From positions 2,480,001-2,544,000 of the forward strand of contig NZ_CP048836.1 in assembly GCF_010983895.1 (NCBI RefSeq): DNA of 64,000 bases. Reading direction: 5' to 3'. The translations under genes were made by a program, and so were the position numbers. The DNA is from Nitrogeniibacter mangrovi. GTDB lineage: Bacteria; Pseudomonadota; Gammaproteobacteria; Burkholderiales; Rhodocyclaceae. Shown here piece by piece: positions 1-10,047 of this stretch. Every line of letters begins with the position of its first letter. Positions within the stretch are counted from its first letter, which is position 1. Under the pieces are notes generated by a model that saw only the letters and a program-made list of their open reading frames with translations, did no database searches and had not been told where the DNA came from.

Positions 1-224
1 TGGTAGCGCGGCTGGTTGAGCACGAACTTCGGGTTCAGCGTGCGCTGGCTGTTGTCCATGCCCGGCTCGCCGCGGTCCATGTAGCGCCATTCGTCGAAGG
101 CATTGGGGCCGAAGCCGGAACGCTTGATCGACTTGAGGAACTGCTTCGGGATGATGGCATCGGTATCGACGTTGTTGCGGTCGAGCGGCGCCACGAGTCC
201 ATTGAGGGTGATGAATTTTTCCAT
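1..224 (-). CDS. leuD: 3-isopropylmalate dehydratase small subunit, LeuD (3' part outside window)
   Basis: LeuD is the small (swivel) subunit of isopropylmalate isomerase, which converts 2-isopropylmalate to 3-isopropylmalate in leucine synthesis. Only the first 74 residues are present; the gene runs off the left edge. The N-terminus [20 protein letters not shown] followed by [11 protein letters not shown] is the typical LeuD opening. The ATG at 222-224 has a GGAG about 10 bases upstream. It lies 24 bp after the leuC stop, so the two subunits should be one transcript. The identification is secure; the C-terminal half cannot be judged. Confidence 0.95.
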   Translation of the reverse strand, partial: MEKFITLNGLVAPLDRNNVDTDAIIPKQFLKSIKRSGFGPNAFDEWRYMDRGEPGMDNSQRTLNPKFVLNQPRY

Positions 225-248
225 ATCGGTATCTCCGGAGCCCGCCGT

Positions 249-1661
249 TCAGAGGATGGTGCGCACGTCGGCGAAATGGCCGGCAACCGCCGCTGCCGCC
301 GCCATGGCCGGACTCACCAGATGGGTCCGGCCACCGGCCCCCTGGCGTCCCTCGAAGTTTCGGTTGGAGGTCGACGCACAACGCTCGCCCGGCTCGAGCC
401 GGTCGGCGTTCATCGCCAGACACATGGAACAGCCCGGTTCGCGCCACTCGAAACCGGCGGCGAGGAAGATCTTGTCGAGCCCCTCCTGCTCCGCCTGGCG
501 CTTGACCAGCCCGGAACCCGGCACGACCAGCACCTGGCGCACGTTGTCGGCCTTGTGGCGTCCGCGCACGACCACCGCCGCCTGGCGCAGGTCCTCGATG
601 CGGGAATTGGTGCACGAGCCGATGAAGACCTTGTCGATCTTGATGCTGGTCACCGCCATGTTGGGTTTCAGCCCCATATACTGCAGCGCGCGCTCCATGC
701 CTTCACGGCGGACCGGATCGGTTTCCTTCGCCGGATCGGGCACGGTGCTGCCGACGGGGACGACCATTTCCGGCGACGTGCCCCAGGTGACCTGCGGCTG
801 AATTTCCTGACCATCGAGCACGACCACCTTGTCGAACTGCGCGCCGTCATCCGAGCGCAGGGTGCGCCAGTAGCTCACGGCCTTGTCCCAGTCGCTGCCA
901 CGCGGGGAGAAGGGGCGGTCTTTCAGATAGTCGATGGTGGTCTGGTCCACGGCCACGAAACCCATGCGCGCGCCGGCCTCGATCGCCATGTTGCACACGG
1001 TCATGCGTCCTTCCATCGACAGCGAACGGATGACGTCGCCGCCGAATTCGATGGCGTAACCGGTCCCGCCGGCCGTGCCGATGCGGCCGATGATGGCCAG
1101 CGCCACGTCCTTGGCGGTCACCCCCTTGCCCAGACGACCGTCGACCCGCACCAGCATGGTCTTGGAGCGCTTCTGGATCAGGCACTGGGTGGCGAGCACG
1201 TGCTCGACCTCGGACGTGCCGATGCCGTGCGCCAGACAGCCGAAGGCGCCATGGGTGGAGGTGTGCGAGTCGCCGCACACCACGGTCATGCCCGGCAGGG
1301 TCGCGCCGTTCTCGGGGCCGATCACGTGCACGATGCCCTGGCGTTCGTCCTTGAACGGGAAGTAGGCCAGCGCGCCCACAGCGCGGATGTTCTTGTCCAG
1401 GGTCTCGACCTGCTGGCGGGAGACCGGATCCTTGATACCCTCGTCCCAGTGGTCGGTCGGCGTGTTGTGATCCGCGGTGGCCACGATCGAGTGTGTGCGC
1501 CACGGCTTGCGCCCCGCCAGCTTCAGCCCTTCGAAGGCCTGCGGGCTGGTGACCTCGTGGATCAGATGACGGTCGATGTAGATCAGCGCCGTGCCGTCCG
1601 CCTCTTCGCGAACCACATGGCTGGACCACAACTTTTCGTAGAGCGTTTGCGCCTGTTGCAT
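249..1661 (-). CDS. leuC: 3-isopropylmalate dehydratase large subunit, LeuC
   Basis: Catalytic 4Fe-4S subunit of isopropylmalate isomerase, partner of LeuD, in the cytoplasmic leucine pathway. At 470 residues it has the usual family length. The aconitase-type cluster ligands are visible as C350 (motif IGSCTNS) and C411/C414 (motif GCSMC), and the substrate-loop motif [10 protein letters not shown] lies near residue 130. The frame stays open upstream to 1856, but family N-termini begin at [12 protein letters not shown], so the ATG at 1659-1661 is chosen; the extension would run antisense-like through the hairpin and into the upstream protease gene. It is first in the leuCD operon, with an AT-rich leader at 1680-1700. 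Confidence 0.97.
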   Translation of the reverse strand: MQQAQTLYEKLWSSHVVREEADGTALIYIDRHLIHEVTSPQAFEGLKLAGRKPWRTHSIVATADHNTPTDHWDEGIKDPVSRQQVETLDKNIRAVGALAYFPFKDERQGIVHVIGPENGATLPGMTVVCGDSHTSTHGAFGCLAHGIGTSEVEHVLATQCLIQKRSKTMLVRVDGRLGKGVTAKDVALAIIGRIGTAGGTGYAIEFGGDVIRSLSMEGRMTVCNMAIEAGARMGFVAVDQTTIDYLKDRPFSPRGSDWDKAVSYWRTLRSDDGAQFDKVVVLDGQEIQPQVTWGTSPEMVVPVGSTVPDPAKETDPVRREGMERALQYMGLKPNMAVTSIKIDKVFIGSCTNSRIEDLRQAAVVVRGRHKADNVRQVLVVPGSGLVKRQAEQEGLDKIFLAAGFEWREPGCSMCLAMNADRLEPGERCASTSNRNFEGRQGAGGRTHLVSPAMAAAAAVAGHFADVRTIL

Positions 1662-1720
1662 GATGCTTCCCAACACATCGGAGAACCTTAAATTAAACCA
1701 CAGGGAAGCAAGACTGAATA

Positions 1721-1747
1721 GCGGGATGCCGCGACGCAGCATCCCGC
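1721..1747 (-). terminator. Hairpin after the M48 protease gene
   Basis: A perfect 9-bp inverted repeat (GCGGGATGC / GCATCCCGC) with a 9-base loop sits 9 bp beyond the stop of the M48 gene and upstream of leuC. On the minus strand it is followed by TATTCAGTCTT, only a weak U-tract. It probably ends the protease transcript and separates it from leuCD. Confidence 0.6.
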
Positions 1748-1756
1748 GCCCGGGCC

Positions 1757-2575
1757 TCAGCGCTTGTGCGCGGCCTCGTAGAGGGGCAGCACGCGCTGAG
1801 CGTCGCGCGCCAGATCCTGCTGCCGGGTGGCGTAGGACGGATGGGTCGACAGCCACTGCGGCGGCGCGCCGTTACTGTGCTGCTCCATCTTCTGCCACAG
1901 CCCCACCGCCGCGCGCGGGTCGTAGCCGGCGCGGGCCGCCAGTTCCACGCCGAGGCTGTCCGCCTCGGTCTCGTGCAGACGCGAGTTGGGCAGCTCGAAG
2001 GTCACCTTGGCCACCGCCCCCATCAGGTCGGCACCGCCCTGCCCCAGGCCCACCGCCGCGCTGAGCACCGACAGGCCGATGTTGGTCACCATCTGCTGGG
2101 AGGCGCGCTCGCGAGAATGCTCGCGCAGCGCATGGGCGATCTCGTGGCCCATCACCACGGCAATCTCGGCATCACTCAGCTTGAGCTTGTCGATCAGGCC
2201 GGTATAGACGGCGATCTTGCCGCCCGCCATGCACCAGGCGTTGAGCTGGTCGGAGGTGATGACGTTCACCTCCCAGTTCCATGCCAGGGCGTCCTTGCGG
2301 AACACGCCGGTCTGCGGGATCAGGCGCGAGGCGATGCCCCGCACCCGGCTCACCTGCGCCTTGTTGCGGTTGAGCGTCCCTTTCGCCTTGGCCTCCTGCA
2401 GCACCTGCGCATAGGCCTTGGCCGAGGCCGTCTCGATGTCCTGCTCGGACACCAGCATCGACTGCCCGCGGGTCACGCCCACGGCGCCGGCGCGGGTGGT
2501 CTGCACCGTCTGGCACCCGACCGTGAAACCGGCCACCGCCACCAGCGCCAGCATGCGCACCAATCGCATCGTCAT
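1757..2575 (-). CDS. M48-family zinc metalloprotease, probable lipoprotein
   Basis: 272-residue protein with a hydrophobic N-terminal signal ending in GFTVGC, an imperfect lipobox with C21 as the likely lipidated residue. The zinc motif HEIAH is at 144-148, and a downstream ETEAD supplies the third ligand. This is the Oma1/LoiP-like M48 layout: envelope proteases that degrade or mature outer-membrane proteins. Start choice: the ATG at 2573-2575 (MTMRLVRM) has GAGGAG 9 bases upstream; an upstream ATG at 2611 would lie inside the preceding gene. It begins 4 bp after the MFS stop, so the two are cotranscribed. The exact substrate is unknown. Confidence 0.88.
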   Translation of the reverse strand: MTMRLVRMLALVAVAGFTVGCQTVQTTRAGAVGVTRGQSMLVSEQDIETASAKAYAQVLQEAKAKGTLNRNKAQVSRVRGIASRLIPQTGVFRKDALAWNWEVNVITSDQLNAWCMAGGKIAVYTGLIDKLKLSDAEIAVVMGHEIAHALREHSRERASQQMVTNIGLSVLSAAVGLGQGGADLMGAVAKVTFELPNSRLHETEADSLGVELAARAGYDPRAAVGLWQKMEQHSNGAPPQWLSTHPSYATRQQDLARDAQRVLPLYEAAHKR

Positions 2576-2579
2576 GGTT

Positions 2580-3725
2580 CTATTCTCCTCGTCGTTCCGG
2601 GGGCCAGCCATGGCGGATCACCCACCACCCCACCAGAGCAAAACCGGCCCCGATGGTATACGTCCAGGCCGGTCCGAGCCCATCCCATGTGTAACCGCTG
2701 AGCAATCCGCCCAGCATACCGCCGGCGCCAAAGCTGATACTGCCATAGAGCGCCTGTCCGCGCGCCTGCAGCCGCCCCGGGAACCAGGCGTTGATCGCCG
2801 CGATCGACGCCGCGTGATAGGCCCCGAAGGTCATCCCGTGCAACAGCTGCGCGAACAGCAGCACGGCGAAGGTACCGACGCCCCAGCCGATCAAGACGAA
2901 GCGCAACACCGCACTGAGGTAGGCCACGAGCAGGATCGCGCGCAGTGAAAAGCGCTTCGTGAGCCGCGGCATGAGCATGAACACCACGATCTCCGCCAGC
3001 ACGCCCAGGGTCCACATCCAGCCGACGACCGATTTGCTGTAACCGGCCTCGACCAGATAGATGGAATAGAACACGTAGAGCGCGCCATGCGCCGCCGACA
3101 TGAAGAAGCAGGCGCCGAGCACCGCGCGCACCTCGCGCCGGCGCAGCACCGACCACAGCCCCGGCGCCTCGTGATGATGGGGCGGTCGCCCCGCCTCCGG
3201 CACCATGAACGCGAGCACCATGATGCCGGCGAGCACGGTGGCGGTCATGCCCAGCTGGCTGTCCACCGGCCACCGGTTGAGCGCATAGCCGATCCCGAGC
3301 ACCGAGACGATGAAGCCGACCGAGCCCCACAGGCGGATGTTGCCGTAGCGGCCCGTCTGCCGTTGCAGATGGGCAAAGGTCAGGCTCTCGATCAGCGGCA
3401 ACGCGGCACTCCAGAAGAAGGCCATCACCGCCATGCCGACGAACACGCCGGCGAAGCTGGTGGTCTGGAAGAACACGCAGAAACCCGCCAGGGACGCCAC
3501 GGCTGAAAAACGGACGATGGGCATGCGTGCGCCGAGGCGGTCGGCAAGCCAGCCCCACAGGTTGGGAGCCACCACCCGCATGACCTGCATCAGGGACATC
3601 AGGATGGCGATATCGGCCGCCGAAAAATTCAGCGATTGCAGGTAGAGGGTGAAGTACGGCGCGAAGGCACCGATGAAGGCGAAGTAGAAAAAGTAGTAGC
3701 CGGACAGACGCCAATACGGAAGCAT
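2580..3725 (-). CDS. MFS transporter, HcaT/phenylpropionate-permease-like
   Basis: About 381 residues with roughly twelve hydrophobic segments and the MFS loop signature GWLADRLGAR after the second helix. The opening (LPYWRLSGYYFFYFAFIGAF) is typical of the HcaT-like MFS_1 branch, in which 3-phenylpropionate and nucleoside permeases are found. The substrate here is not predictable. Two ATGs are possible, 3734 and 3725. The first overlaps a TACAAT that could be a -10 element, so 3725 is preferred. No clear ribosome site is visible. It is followed 4 bp later by the M48 lipoprotein gene in the same operon. Confidence 0.85.
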   Translation of the reverse strand: MLPYWRLSGYYFFYFAFIGAFAPYFTLYLQSLNFSAADIAILMSLMQVMRVVAPNLWGWLADRLGARMPIVRFSAVASLAGFCVFFQTTSFAGVFVGMAVMAFFWSAALPLIESLTFAHLQRQTGRYGNIRLWGSVGFIVSVLGIGYALNRWPVDSQLGMTATVLAGIMVLAFMVPEAGRPPHHHEAPGLWSVLRRREVRAVLGACFFMSAAHGALYVFYSIYLVEAGYSKSVVGWMWTLGVLAEIVVFMLMPRLTKRFSLRAILLVAYLSAVLRFVLIGWGVGTFAVLLFAQLLHGMTFGAYHAASIAAINAWFPGRLQARGQALYGSISFGAGGMLGGLLSGYTWDGLGPAWTYTIGAGFALVGWWVIRHGWPPERRGE

Positions 3726-3817
3726 GGCCGGCATTGTAGCGGCCCCGACAGCGCGGCTGGAGACAAAATGCCAGGGGCGCCTGCCGGCGCCCCTTCACTT
3801 GCGTCATTGCGGCCGGA

Positions 3818-4066
3818 TCACTGACCGCGCTGCTTCCTGAGCATGTCGTGCAACTCGTCCTTCAGGCGCAACCGCTCCTTCTTCAGATCCTCCAGTTCCG
3901 GCTCCGTCGCCACCTCGGCCTGAACCTCGATGCGCACCACATGACGATTCACATCGTGATACGCGTCGAACAGCCGCTGGAAATGCGCATCCGAGGTCTT
4001 GAGGGCGTGGATCTCGTTGCGATATTCGGGAAATTCGTTATGCAGATCATGGGCCTGCAGTTCCAT
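3818..4066 (-). CDS. YdcH-family (DUF465) small protein
   Basis: 82-residue, charged, largely helical protein. The segment ELEDLKKERLRLKDELHDML is a short coiled coil typical of DUF465/YdcH. The function of the family is not established. The protein has no signal peptide or membrane segment. It stands alone between the MFS gene and aroC, with a GGAGG-like sequence just before the ATG. Family assignment rests on length and the C-terminal Lys/Glu-rich coil. Confidence 0.85.
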   Translation of the reverse strand: MELQAHDLHNEFPEYRNEIHALKTSDAHFQRLFDAYHDVNRHVVRIEVQAEVATEPELEDLKKERLRLKDELHDMLRKQRGQ

Positions 4067-4140
4067 CGGCGCCTCCTGATTGATTTTCGTGGTGTCCGAT
4101 TTCAGGTTACGCCCGCCACCTGCGCCGACGTTGATTCAGG

Positions 4141-5280
4141 TCAAGCCTTGGGTGACGGTACCCGTTGGCTGCCGTTCGGTGCCAGACCGGCGATCTTGGG
4201 CGTCGGGCAGACCACATCGGCATTCTGCGCACGGTGCCGCAGGGCATGGTCCATGAGCACGATCGCCAGCATGGCCTCGACGATGGGCGTGGCGCGGATG
4301 CCGACGCACGGATCATGGCGCCCCTCGGTGTGCATGTGCACCGCCTCGCCGGCCTTGTTGATGGACCGGCGGTCGAGACGGATGCTGGAGGTGGGCTTGA
4401 TGGCGATGCTGGCGAGGATGTCCTGGCCGGTCGAGATACCCCCGAGCACGCCGCCCGCTTCGTTGCTGAGGAAGCCCTCCGGGCTCAGCTCGTCGGAATG
4501 CTCCGTGCCGTGCTGGACGACACTGTGGAAACCGGCCCCGATCTCGACCCCCTTGACCGCGTTGATGCTCATCATCGCGTAGGCGATATCGGCGTCGAGG
4601 CGGTCATACACCGGCTCGCCCCAGCCCACCGGCACCCCGGTGGCCACCACGTCGATGCGCGCACCGATGGAGTCGCCCGACTTGCGCAACGCATCCATGT
4701 AGGTCTCGAGCTCGGGCAGCATGTCGGTATTGGGGGCGAAGAAGGCATTGCCTTCGGCATCGATGTCATCCCAGGCGCGGAACGGAATCTCGATGGGGCC
4801 GAGCTGCGACATGAAGGCGCGGATCACGATGCCATGGCGCTCGCGCAGCCACTTGCGCGCCACCGCGCCGGCGGCGACACGCACCGCGGTTTCGCGGGCG
4901 GACGAGCGGCCGCCGCCGCGATAGTCGCGGATGCCGTATTTCTGCCAGTAGCCGTAGTCCGCGTGCCCGGGCCGGAAGGTGTCGGCAATGTCAGAGTAGT
5001 CCTTGCTGCGCTGATCCTGGTTGCGGATCAGCAGCGCGATCGGGGTGCCTGTGGTGACGCCTTCGAACACACCCGAGAGGATCTCCACCGTGTCCGGCTC
5101 GCGGCGCTGGGTGACATGACGCGAGGTGCCCGGCTTGCGCCGGTCGAGCTCGGTCTGGATGTCGGCCTCGGTGAGCGCCAGCCCCGGCGGGCAGCCGTCG
5201 ATCACACAGCCGATGGCCGGCCCATGCGATTCGCCGAAGGACGAGACGGAAAACAGGGTGCCAATCGAATTGCCGGACAT
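4141..5280 (-). CDS. aroC: Chorismate synthase
   Basis: Last enzyme of the shikimate pathway, converting EPSP to chorismate with reduced FMN. The 379-residue length is normal. Signatures visible include the N-terminal [20 protein letters not shown] with its catalytic histidine, the central [11 protein letters not shown], and the C-terminal [10 protein letters not shown]. The frame is open to 5343, but family alignment places the start at [10 protein letters not shown] (5278-5280). There is no strong Shine-Dalgarno. TGATAAAAT at about 5311-5319 on the minus strand is a possible -10. It is separated from ilvN by a terminator hairpin, so probably transcribed on its own. Confidence 0.97.
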   Translation of the reverse strand: MSGNSIGTLFSVSSFGESHGPAIGCVIDGCPPGLALTEADIQTELDRRKPGTSRHVTQRREPDTVEILSGVFEGVTTGTPIALLIRNQDQRSKDYSDIADTFRPGHADYGYWQKYGIRDYRGGGRSSARETAVRVAAGAVARKWLRERHGIVIRAFMSQLGPIEIPFRAWDDIDAEGNAFFAPNTDMLPELETYMDALRKSGDSIGARIDVVATGVPVGWGEPVYDRLDADIAYAMMSINAVKGVEIGAGFHSVVQHGTEHSDELSPEGFLSNEAGGVLGGISTGQDILASIAIKPTSSIRLDRRSINKAGEAVHMHTEGRHDPCVGIRATPIVEAMLAIVLMDHALRHRAQNADVVCPTPKIAGLAPNGSQRVPSPKA

Positions 5281-5340
5281 GGGCGCAGCCACCAAAAACA
5301 GTAAACGAATGATTTTATCAAAAGGCGGGCGTGGACAAGA

Positions 5341-5368
5341 CAACGGCCGGCACGCATGCCGGCCGTTG
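5341..5368 (-). terminator. Terminator after ilvN
   Basis: A perfect 12-bp inverted repeat (CAACGGCCGGCA / TGCCGGCCGTTG) with loop CGCA begins 15 bp after the ilvN stop. On the minus strand it is followed by TCTTGTC, a short imperfect U-tract. It closes the ilvBN operon before aroC. Confidence 0.75.
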
Positions 5369-5382
5369 TCACGACGAGCCGT

Positions 5383-5691
5383 TCAGGCGAAGAACTCGTC
5401 CAGCCGCGTCAGCACCGCGTGGTCGGCGCCATGGCGGCGCACCGCCAGCACGTCCTCGAGCTTCTCCACCTGCTTGACCATCTGCTCCAGGCGCTGGTCT
5501 TCATATACCACCAGCCAGATGCGGCTGTGGTCGGTGTTGGGCACCGGCATGCACAGGATGCCTTCGACGTTGAAGGCGCGGCGCGCGAACAGGCCGCAAA
5601 TGTGCGACATCACGCCCGGATGGTTGTTGACTTCCAGTTCGAGCACCACCTTCACCAGGCCGGCGGCACCACGATCAATGACGGTAGACAT
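5383..5691 (-). CDS. ilvN: Acetolactate synthase regulatory subunit, IlvN-type
   Basis: 102-residue ACT-domain subunit that activates the catalytic subunit and confers valine feedback inhibition. The ACT core ([20 protein letters not shown], then [13 protein letters not shown]) is clear. The length matches the short IlvN class (about 96 residues in E. coli) rather than the IlvH class of about 160. That fits an ivbL-ilvB-ilvN type operon, as also shown by the leader peptide. It follows ilvB by 12 bp with a good AAGGAG upstream. Confidence 0.93.
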   Translation of the reverse strand: MSTVIDRGAAGLVKVVLELEVNNHPGVMSHICGLFARRAFNVEGILCMPVPNTDHSRIWLVVYEDQRLEQMVKQVEKLEDVLAVRRHGADHAVLTRLDEFFA

Positions 5692-5703
5692 GGGTTGTTC
5701 TCC

Positions 5704-7368
5704 TTAGCCGATCATCTCGGTGTTGGCGGCACCCGGCGGCACCATGGGGTAGACGAATTCGTCGCGGTCGATGGAGACGTGGATCAGGCAAGGCCCCGGC
5801 TTGCGCAGCGCCTCGGCGAGCGCGGCGGTCGGGTTTTCGGCCGCATCCAGATCGCACACGTCGAGACCGAAGCCTTCGGCCACCTTGAGGAAGTCGGTGG
5901 CGCGCTTGTACTTCGAGGCCATCACGCGCTTGCCGTAGAACAGGTTCTGCTGCTGGTACACCAGACCCAGCGAGTTGTTGTTCATGAGCACGATCTTGAC
6001 GTTCAGGTTTTCCTCGGCGGCGGTCGCCATCTCCTGGATGTTCATCTTCAGGCTGCCATCGCCGGAGAAGCACACCACGGTGCGGTCCGGCTCGGCCAGC
6101 GCAGCGCCGATCGCCGCCGGCATGCCGAAGCCCATGGTGCCGAGGCCACCGGAGGTCAGCCACTGACGCGGGCGGCGGAAGGGGTAGGCCTGCGCCACCC
6201 ACATCTGGTGCTGACCCACATCGGTGGAGACGATCGCCTCGTCGCCCAGCGCATTGGCCACCGCCTGCACCAGCCCGTAGTGGGAACGCGGGTTGTCCAC
6301 CCCCGGCATCTCCAGCGGGAAGCGGCTCTTGAGCCCTTCCACATGGGCCAGCCAGCGCTTGCGCAGCTTCACCTCGATGCGCGGCAGCAACTGTTCGAGC
6401 ACTTCGGACACGTCGCCGTTGATGCCCACGTGCGCCGTCTTGATCTTGTCGAGTTCGGACGGGTCGATGTCGATATGCACGATCCTGGCCTTGGGACAGA
6501 ACTGCGCCGCCTTGCCGATGGCGCGATCGTCGAAGCGGGCACCCACGCACACCAGCAGATCCGCCTCCTCGAGCACGTAGTTGGTGTAGCGCGCCCCGTG
6601 CATGCCGAGCATGCCGATGGACAGCGGATGGTCGACCGGCATCGCGCCCAGCGCCATCAGGGTCATGGTGGTCGGCATGCCGGCCTGCTCGGCCAGGGTC
6701 ACCGCCTGGTGGCTGGCGCCGGAGTGGATCACGCCGCCGCCCAGATACAGCACCGGCTGCTCGGCGGCGTTGATCATCTGCGCTGCGCGCTCGATGGCCG
6801 CCGGATCGGGCGTGGGGGTCGGCGCGCGGGTGACCGGCTCCGGATAGGCTTCGAAGCTCACCATCTGGGTCTGCACGTCCTTGGGCACGTCGACCAGCAC
6901 CGGCCCGGGACGCCCCGACATGGCGAGGCGGAACGCCGCCGGGATCACCTCGAGCAGCTCGTTGGCGTCGCGCACCAGGTAGTTGTGCTTGGTGATGGGG
7001 ATGGTCATCCCGTAGGTATCCACCTCCTGGAAGGCGTCGGTGCCGATCATGGCCAGCGGCACCTGGCCGGTGATGGCCACCATGGGGATGGAGTCGAGCT
7101 TGGCGTCGGCGATCGCGGTGACCAGGTTGGTCGCCCCCGGCCCCGACGAGGCGAGGCACACCTCCGGCCGCCCGGACACGCGGGCCATGCCCTGGGCCAT
7201 GAAACCGGCGCCCTGCTCGTGGCGCGCCAGCACATGGTGGATCTTCTCGCTGTGCGACAGCGCGTCGTAGAACGGCAGGATCGCGCCGCCGGGCACGCCG
7301 GCCACGGTCTCGATTCCTTGGCGTTCCAGCAGGCGGACGATCAGTTCCGCGCCACTCATCTGCATCAT
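5704..7368 (-). CDS. ilvB: Acetolactate synthase catalytic subunit, IlvB-type
   Basis: ThDP-dependent enzyme that joins two pyruvates (or pyruvate and 2-oxobutyrate) in the first common step of valine, leucine and isoleucine synthesis. 554 residues. The ThDP-activating glutamate is E51 (motif RHEQGAGFMA). The ThDP/Mg motif starts at GDG 436-438 and ends near MNNNSLG, and the FAD region is central. Start: tandem ATGs at 7368 and 7365 lie 7 bases after AAGGAG; an in-frame upstream ATG at 7401 falls within the leader. Expression is probably controlled by the leader peptide at 7481-7555 and the attenuator at 7421-7455. Confidence 0.96.
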   Translation of the reverse strand: MMQMSGAELIVRLLERQGIETVAGVPGGAILPFYDALSHSEKIHHVLARHEQGAGFMAQGMARVSGRPEVCLASSGPGATNLVTAIADAKLDSIPMVAITGQVPLAMIGTDAFQEVDTYGMTIPITKHNYLVRDANELLEVIPAAFRLAMSGRPGPVLVDVPKDVQTQMVSFEAYPEPVTRAPTPTPDPAAIERAAQMINAAEQPVLYLGGGVIHSGASHQAVTLAEQAGMPTTMTLMALGAMPVDHPLSIGMLGMHGARYTNYVLEEADLLVCVGARFDDRAIGKAAQFCPKARIVHIDIDPSELDKIKTAHVGINGDVSEVLEQLLPRIEVKLRKRWLAHVEGLKSRFPLEMPGVDNPRSHYGLVQAVANALGDEAIVSTDVGQHQMWVAQAYPFRRPRQWLTSGGLGTMGFGMPAAIGAALAEPDRTVVCFSGDGSLKMNIQEMATAAEENLNVKIVLMNNNSLGLVYQQQNLFYGKRVMASKYKRATDFLKVAEGFGLDVCDLDAAENPTAALAEALRKPGPCLIHVSIDRDEFVYPMVPPGAANTEMIG

Positions 7369-7420
7369 GATGCTCTCCTTAAAAGGGGGGCCGGGGGCCA
7401 TTGGCTGACGCGGAAATGAA

Positions 7421-7455
7421 GAAACCCCCGCCAGCTTTGCGCCGGCGGGGGTTTC
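7421..7455 (-). promoter_or_regulatory. Transcription attenuator of ilvBN
   Basis: A perfect 12-bp inverted repeat (GAAACCCCCGCC / GGCGGGGGTTTC) with an 11-base loop lies between the leader peptide stop and ilvB. On the minus strand it is followed by TTCATTTCC, a U-rich tail. A second C-run (about 7385-7398) just upstream of the ilvB ribosome site could compete for the G-rich arm. Position and form match the terminator of an amino-acid attenuation system; no mutual antiterminator was modelled. Confidence 0.8.
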
Positions 7456-7480
7456 GAAATCCTTGCTTGATTCTGTCCCG

Positions 7481-7555
7481 CTACGACGCGCCGATGCCTA
7501 CGCTGACTACGCGTACTACGACGACGTCAATGGCGAGGGCGAAAATTCGGCGCAT
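7481..7555 (-). CDS. ivbL: ilvB operon leader peptide, IvbL-like
   Basis: 24-residue ORF reading MRRIFALAID then VVVVRVVSVGIGAS. Eleven of 24 residues are branched-chain (seven Val, three Ile, one Leu). The VVVVRVV core matches the same run in E. coli IvbL, the ilvBN leader peptide, as I recall that sequence. Four of seven valines use GTA, probably a slow codon in this GC-rich genome. The stop lies 25 bases before the terminator hairpin at 7421-7455. Expected role: ribosome stalling at scarce charged Val/Ile/Leu tRNA prevents terminator formation. The ribosome site upstream is weak (CTGGAA). Too short for normal ORF calling. Confidence 0.85.
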   Translation of the reverse strand: MRRIFALAIDVVVVRVVSVGIGAS

Positions 7556-7679
7556 GAAGATGCGGTTCCAGTCAGTCAATCAAATCAACCCGGCGATGAA
7601 ACCACGATTGACCCGAAAACGCAAGGACCGCCACGGCACGATCACCGGCAAAGCGCGCCACAACGTGATCCACGCCGCA

Positions 7680-9350
7680 TCAGGCGGGCGACTCGTCACG
7701 CAGGGCGCGGCGCAGGATCTTGCCCACGTTGGTCTTGGGCAACTCGTCGCGGAACTCCACCAGGTGCGGCACCTTGTAGCCGGTGAGGTTCTCCCGGCAG
7801 TAGGCGACGAGCGCCTCCTGGGTGAGCGCCTTGTCCTTGCGCACCACGAAGATCTTCACCGCTTCGCCGCTGTGCTCGCTGGGCACGCCGACGGCCGCGA
7901 CCTCGAGCACCCCCGGATGGGCCGCCACCACATCTTCGACCTCGTTGGGATAGACGTTGAAACCGGAGACCAGAATCATGTCCTTCTTGCGGTCGACGAT
8001 GCGCACGAACCCAGCCTCGTCCACGGTGGCGATGTCGCCGGTGCGCAGGTAGCCGTCGGCAGTCATCACCCGCGCGGTCTCCTCGTCGCGGTGCCAGTAA
8101 CCACGCATCACCTGCGGCCCCTTGACGCACAACTCGCCGGGTTTGCCGATCGCCACTTCACGCCCCTCTTCGTCACGAATGCTGATCTCGGTCGAGGGCA
8201 CCGGCAGGCCGATGGCGTGATTGAATTCGGTGAGGTCGAGCGGATTGATGGTCACCGCCGGCGACGTCTCGGTGAGCCCGTAGGCTTCGATCAGCGGCTT
8301 TCCTGTTACCGCCAGCCAGCGCTCCGCCACCGCCTGCTGCACGGCCATGCCGCCGCCGAGGGTGATGTGCAGGCGGGAGAAATCCAGGCCGGCGAAATCC
8401 GGATGATGGAGCAGCGCGTTGAACAGGGTGTTGACCCCGGTGATGGCGGTAAACCGGACCTTGGCCAGTTCCTTGACGAAGCCGGGGATATCGCGTGGAT
8501 TAGTGATCAGTACGTTGGTGGCGCCGATCTTGAAGAAGGTCAGGCAGTTCGCGGTGAGCGAGAAGATGTGATAGAGCGGCAGCGCGGTGATGATGATTTC
8601 GCCACCGTCGCTCAGGAAGGGCTTGATCCAGGCGTGGGCCTGCTGCAGGTTGGCGATGATGTTGCGGTGGGTGAGCACCGCCCCCTTGGCCACCCCGGTG
8701 GTGCCGCCGGTGTATTGCAGATAGGCGATATCGTCATGGCCCACATCCACCGGCGTCAGCGCATGGCGCGCCCCGGCCGCGAGCGTCGCCTTGAAGCGAA
8801 CATGGCCGGGCAGCGACCAGGCCGGCACCATCTTCTTGACATGCTTGACCACCAAGTTGACCAGCGTGCCCTTGAGTGCGCCCAGCATGTCGCCCAGCTC
8901 GGTGACGATCACGTGTTTGACGCCCGAGTGCGGCAAGGCGTGCTGCAGGGTGTGGGCGAAGTTCTCGACGATGACGATGGCCTCGGCACCGGCGTCGGTG
9001 AGCTGGTGTTCGAGCTCGCGCGAGGTGTACAGCGGGTTGCAGTTGACCACCGTGTAGCCGGCCCGCAGCGCCCCGTACATGGCGATGGGGTATTGCAGCA
9101 GGTTGGGCATCATGAGCGCGACGCGCGCGCCCCGCGGCAGCTTCAGTTCATGCTGGAGATAGGCGCCGAAATGCGCCGAGAGGCGATCGAGCTCGCCATA
9201 GGTGATCGCCTTGCCCATGTTGACATAGGCCTCGCGATCGCCGAACTGCCGGCAGCTTTGCTCGAACATGTCGCCGATGGATCGATAGGCATCCACGTCG
9301 ATCTCGGCCGGCACGCCAGGGGGGTAGCTTTTCAGCCACAGCTTTTCCAT
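7680..9350 (-). CDS. fadD: Long-chain fatty acid-CoA ligase, FadD-type
   Basis: 556-residue ANL-superfamily enzyme that activates fatty acids with ATP and CoA for beta-oxidation. The P-loop [11 protein letters not shown] is at 213-223, the second core motif YGLTETSP near 345, and the C-terminal domain has [16 protein letters not shown] and the catalytic-lysine region [10 protein letters not shown]. The N-terminal [18 protein letters not shown] is typical of proteobacterial FadD. The start at 9348-9350 has AGGAG upstream; the open frame to 9476 is unsupported. Apparently monocistronic. Confidence 0.93.
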   Translation of the reverse strand: MEKLWLKSYPPGVPAEIDVDAYRSIGDMFEQSCRQFGDREAYVNMGKAITYGELDRLSAHFGAYLQHELKLPRGARVALMMPNLLQYPIAMYGALRAGYTVVNCNPLYTSRELEHQLTDAGAEAIVIVENFAHTLQHALPHSGVKHVIVTELGDMLGALKGTLVNLVVKHVKKMVPAWSLPGHVRFKATLAAGARHALTPVDVGHDDIAYLQYTGGTTGVAKGAVLTHRNIIANLQQAHAWIKPFLSDGGEIIITALPLYHIFSLTANCLTFFKIGATNVLITNPRDIPGFVKELAKVRFTAITGVNTLFNALLHHPDFAGLDFSRLHITLGGGMAVQQAVAERWLAVTGKPLIEAYGLTETSPAVTINPLDLTEFNHAIGLPVPSTEISIRDEEGREVAIGKPGELCVKGPQVMRGYWHRDEETARVMTADGYLRTGDIATVDEAGFVRIVDRKKDMILVSGFNVYPNEVEDVVAAHPGVLEVAAVGVPSEHSGEAVKIFVVRKDKALTQEALVAYCRENLTGYKVPHLVEFRDELPKTNVGKILRRALRDESPA

Positions 9351-9496
9351 GTTGTCTCCTCGTCGGTAGCGTCGGATTGTCACCCGATCGGATCGGGCCC
9401 GCCCTCCCAAGGCATCCGGCCACCAAGGGCGGCCACCATCCAACGACCACCGCGCGGCGCCCCCCTGCGGCACCACGCGGCATCCGGTTTTCGCAA

Positions 9497-9946
9497 TCAG
9501 GCGTCGTCGGCTTCGGCCGGCCAGTTGCGGATATAGTTTTTCAGCATGCGGTTCTCGAAGCTCTGCTCCTCGAGCACCGCCTTGGCCACATCGTGGAAGG
9601 AGATCACCCCCAGCAGGGTGTCATCGTCCATCACCGGCATGTAGCGCTGGTGATGCGTCACCATGTGGCGGCGCAACTCGTCCATTTCCATGTTGGCGCC
9701 CGCCGTGAGCGGATCGCGCATCATCGCGTCGGCAATGGTCTTCTGCTGCCATTCGGCGCCGGCCACATGCACCGCCATGAGCACTTCGCGGAACGTGAGC
9801 ATGCCCACCATCTTGCCGTGCTCGAACACCACCAGCGAGCCGACGTCCTGCTCGGTCATGATGGCCACCGCCTCGGACAGGCTCCGGGTCGGCGCGATCG
9901 TGTAGAGCACCTTGCCCTTGATCGCGAGAATTTCGCTCACCTGCAT
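9497..9946 (-). CDS. CBS-domain pair protein
   Basis: 149 residues made almost wholly of two CBS motifs (about 5-65 and 75-135), a Bateman module that usually binds adenine nucleotides. Recognisable pieces are [21 protein letters not shown] and [21 protein letters not shown]. There is no fused catalytic domain, so this is a free-standing energy or nucleotide sensor of unknown partner. AGAGGT precedes the ATG by 5 bases. It stands between fadD and the addA end with about 100-bp gaps on each side. Confidence 0.88.
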   Translation of the reverse strand: MQVSEILAIKGKVLYTIAPTRSLSEAVAIMTEQDVGSLVVFEHGKMVGMLTFREVLMAVHVAGAEWQQKTIADAMMRDPLTAGANMEMDELRRHMVTHHQRYMPVMDDDTLLGVISFHDVAKAVLEEQSFENRMLKNYIRNWPAEADDA

Positions 9947-10047
9947 GATCTACCTCTTGTCCTTGTTCTGAACGCGCCCGGGCGCGTGCTGTCGTGTCGA
10001 TGGTAGTCGATTGCGGCGCGGGGGAAAAGCCGGCCCGGCGACCCCGC

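Noticed and set aside
276-1691. Long plus-strand frame antisense to leuC
   Set aside because: High GC gives long open frames on the opposite strand; leuC has clear family motifs and the antisense product has low-complexity His/Arg-rich sequence with no motif.
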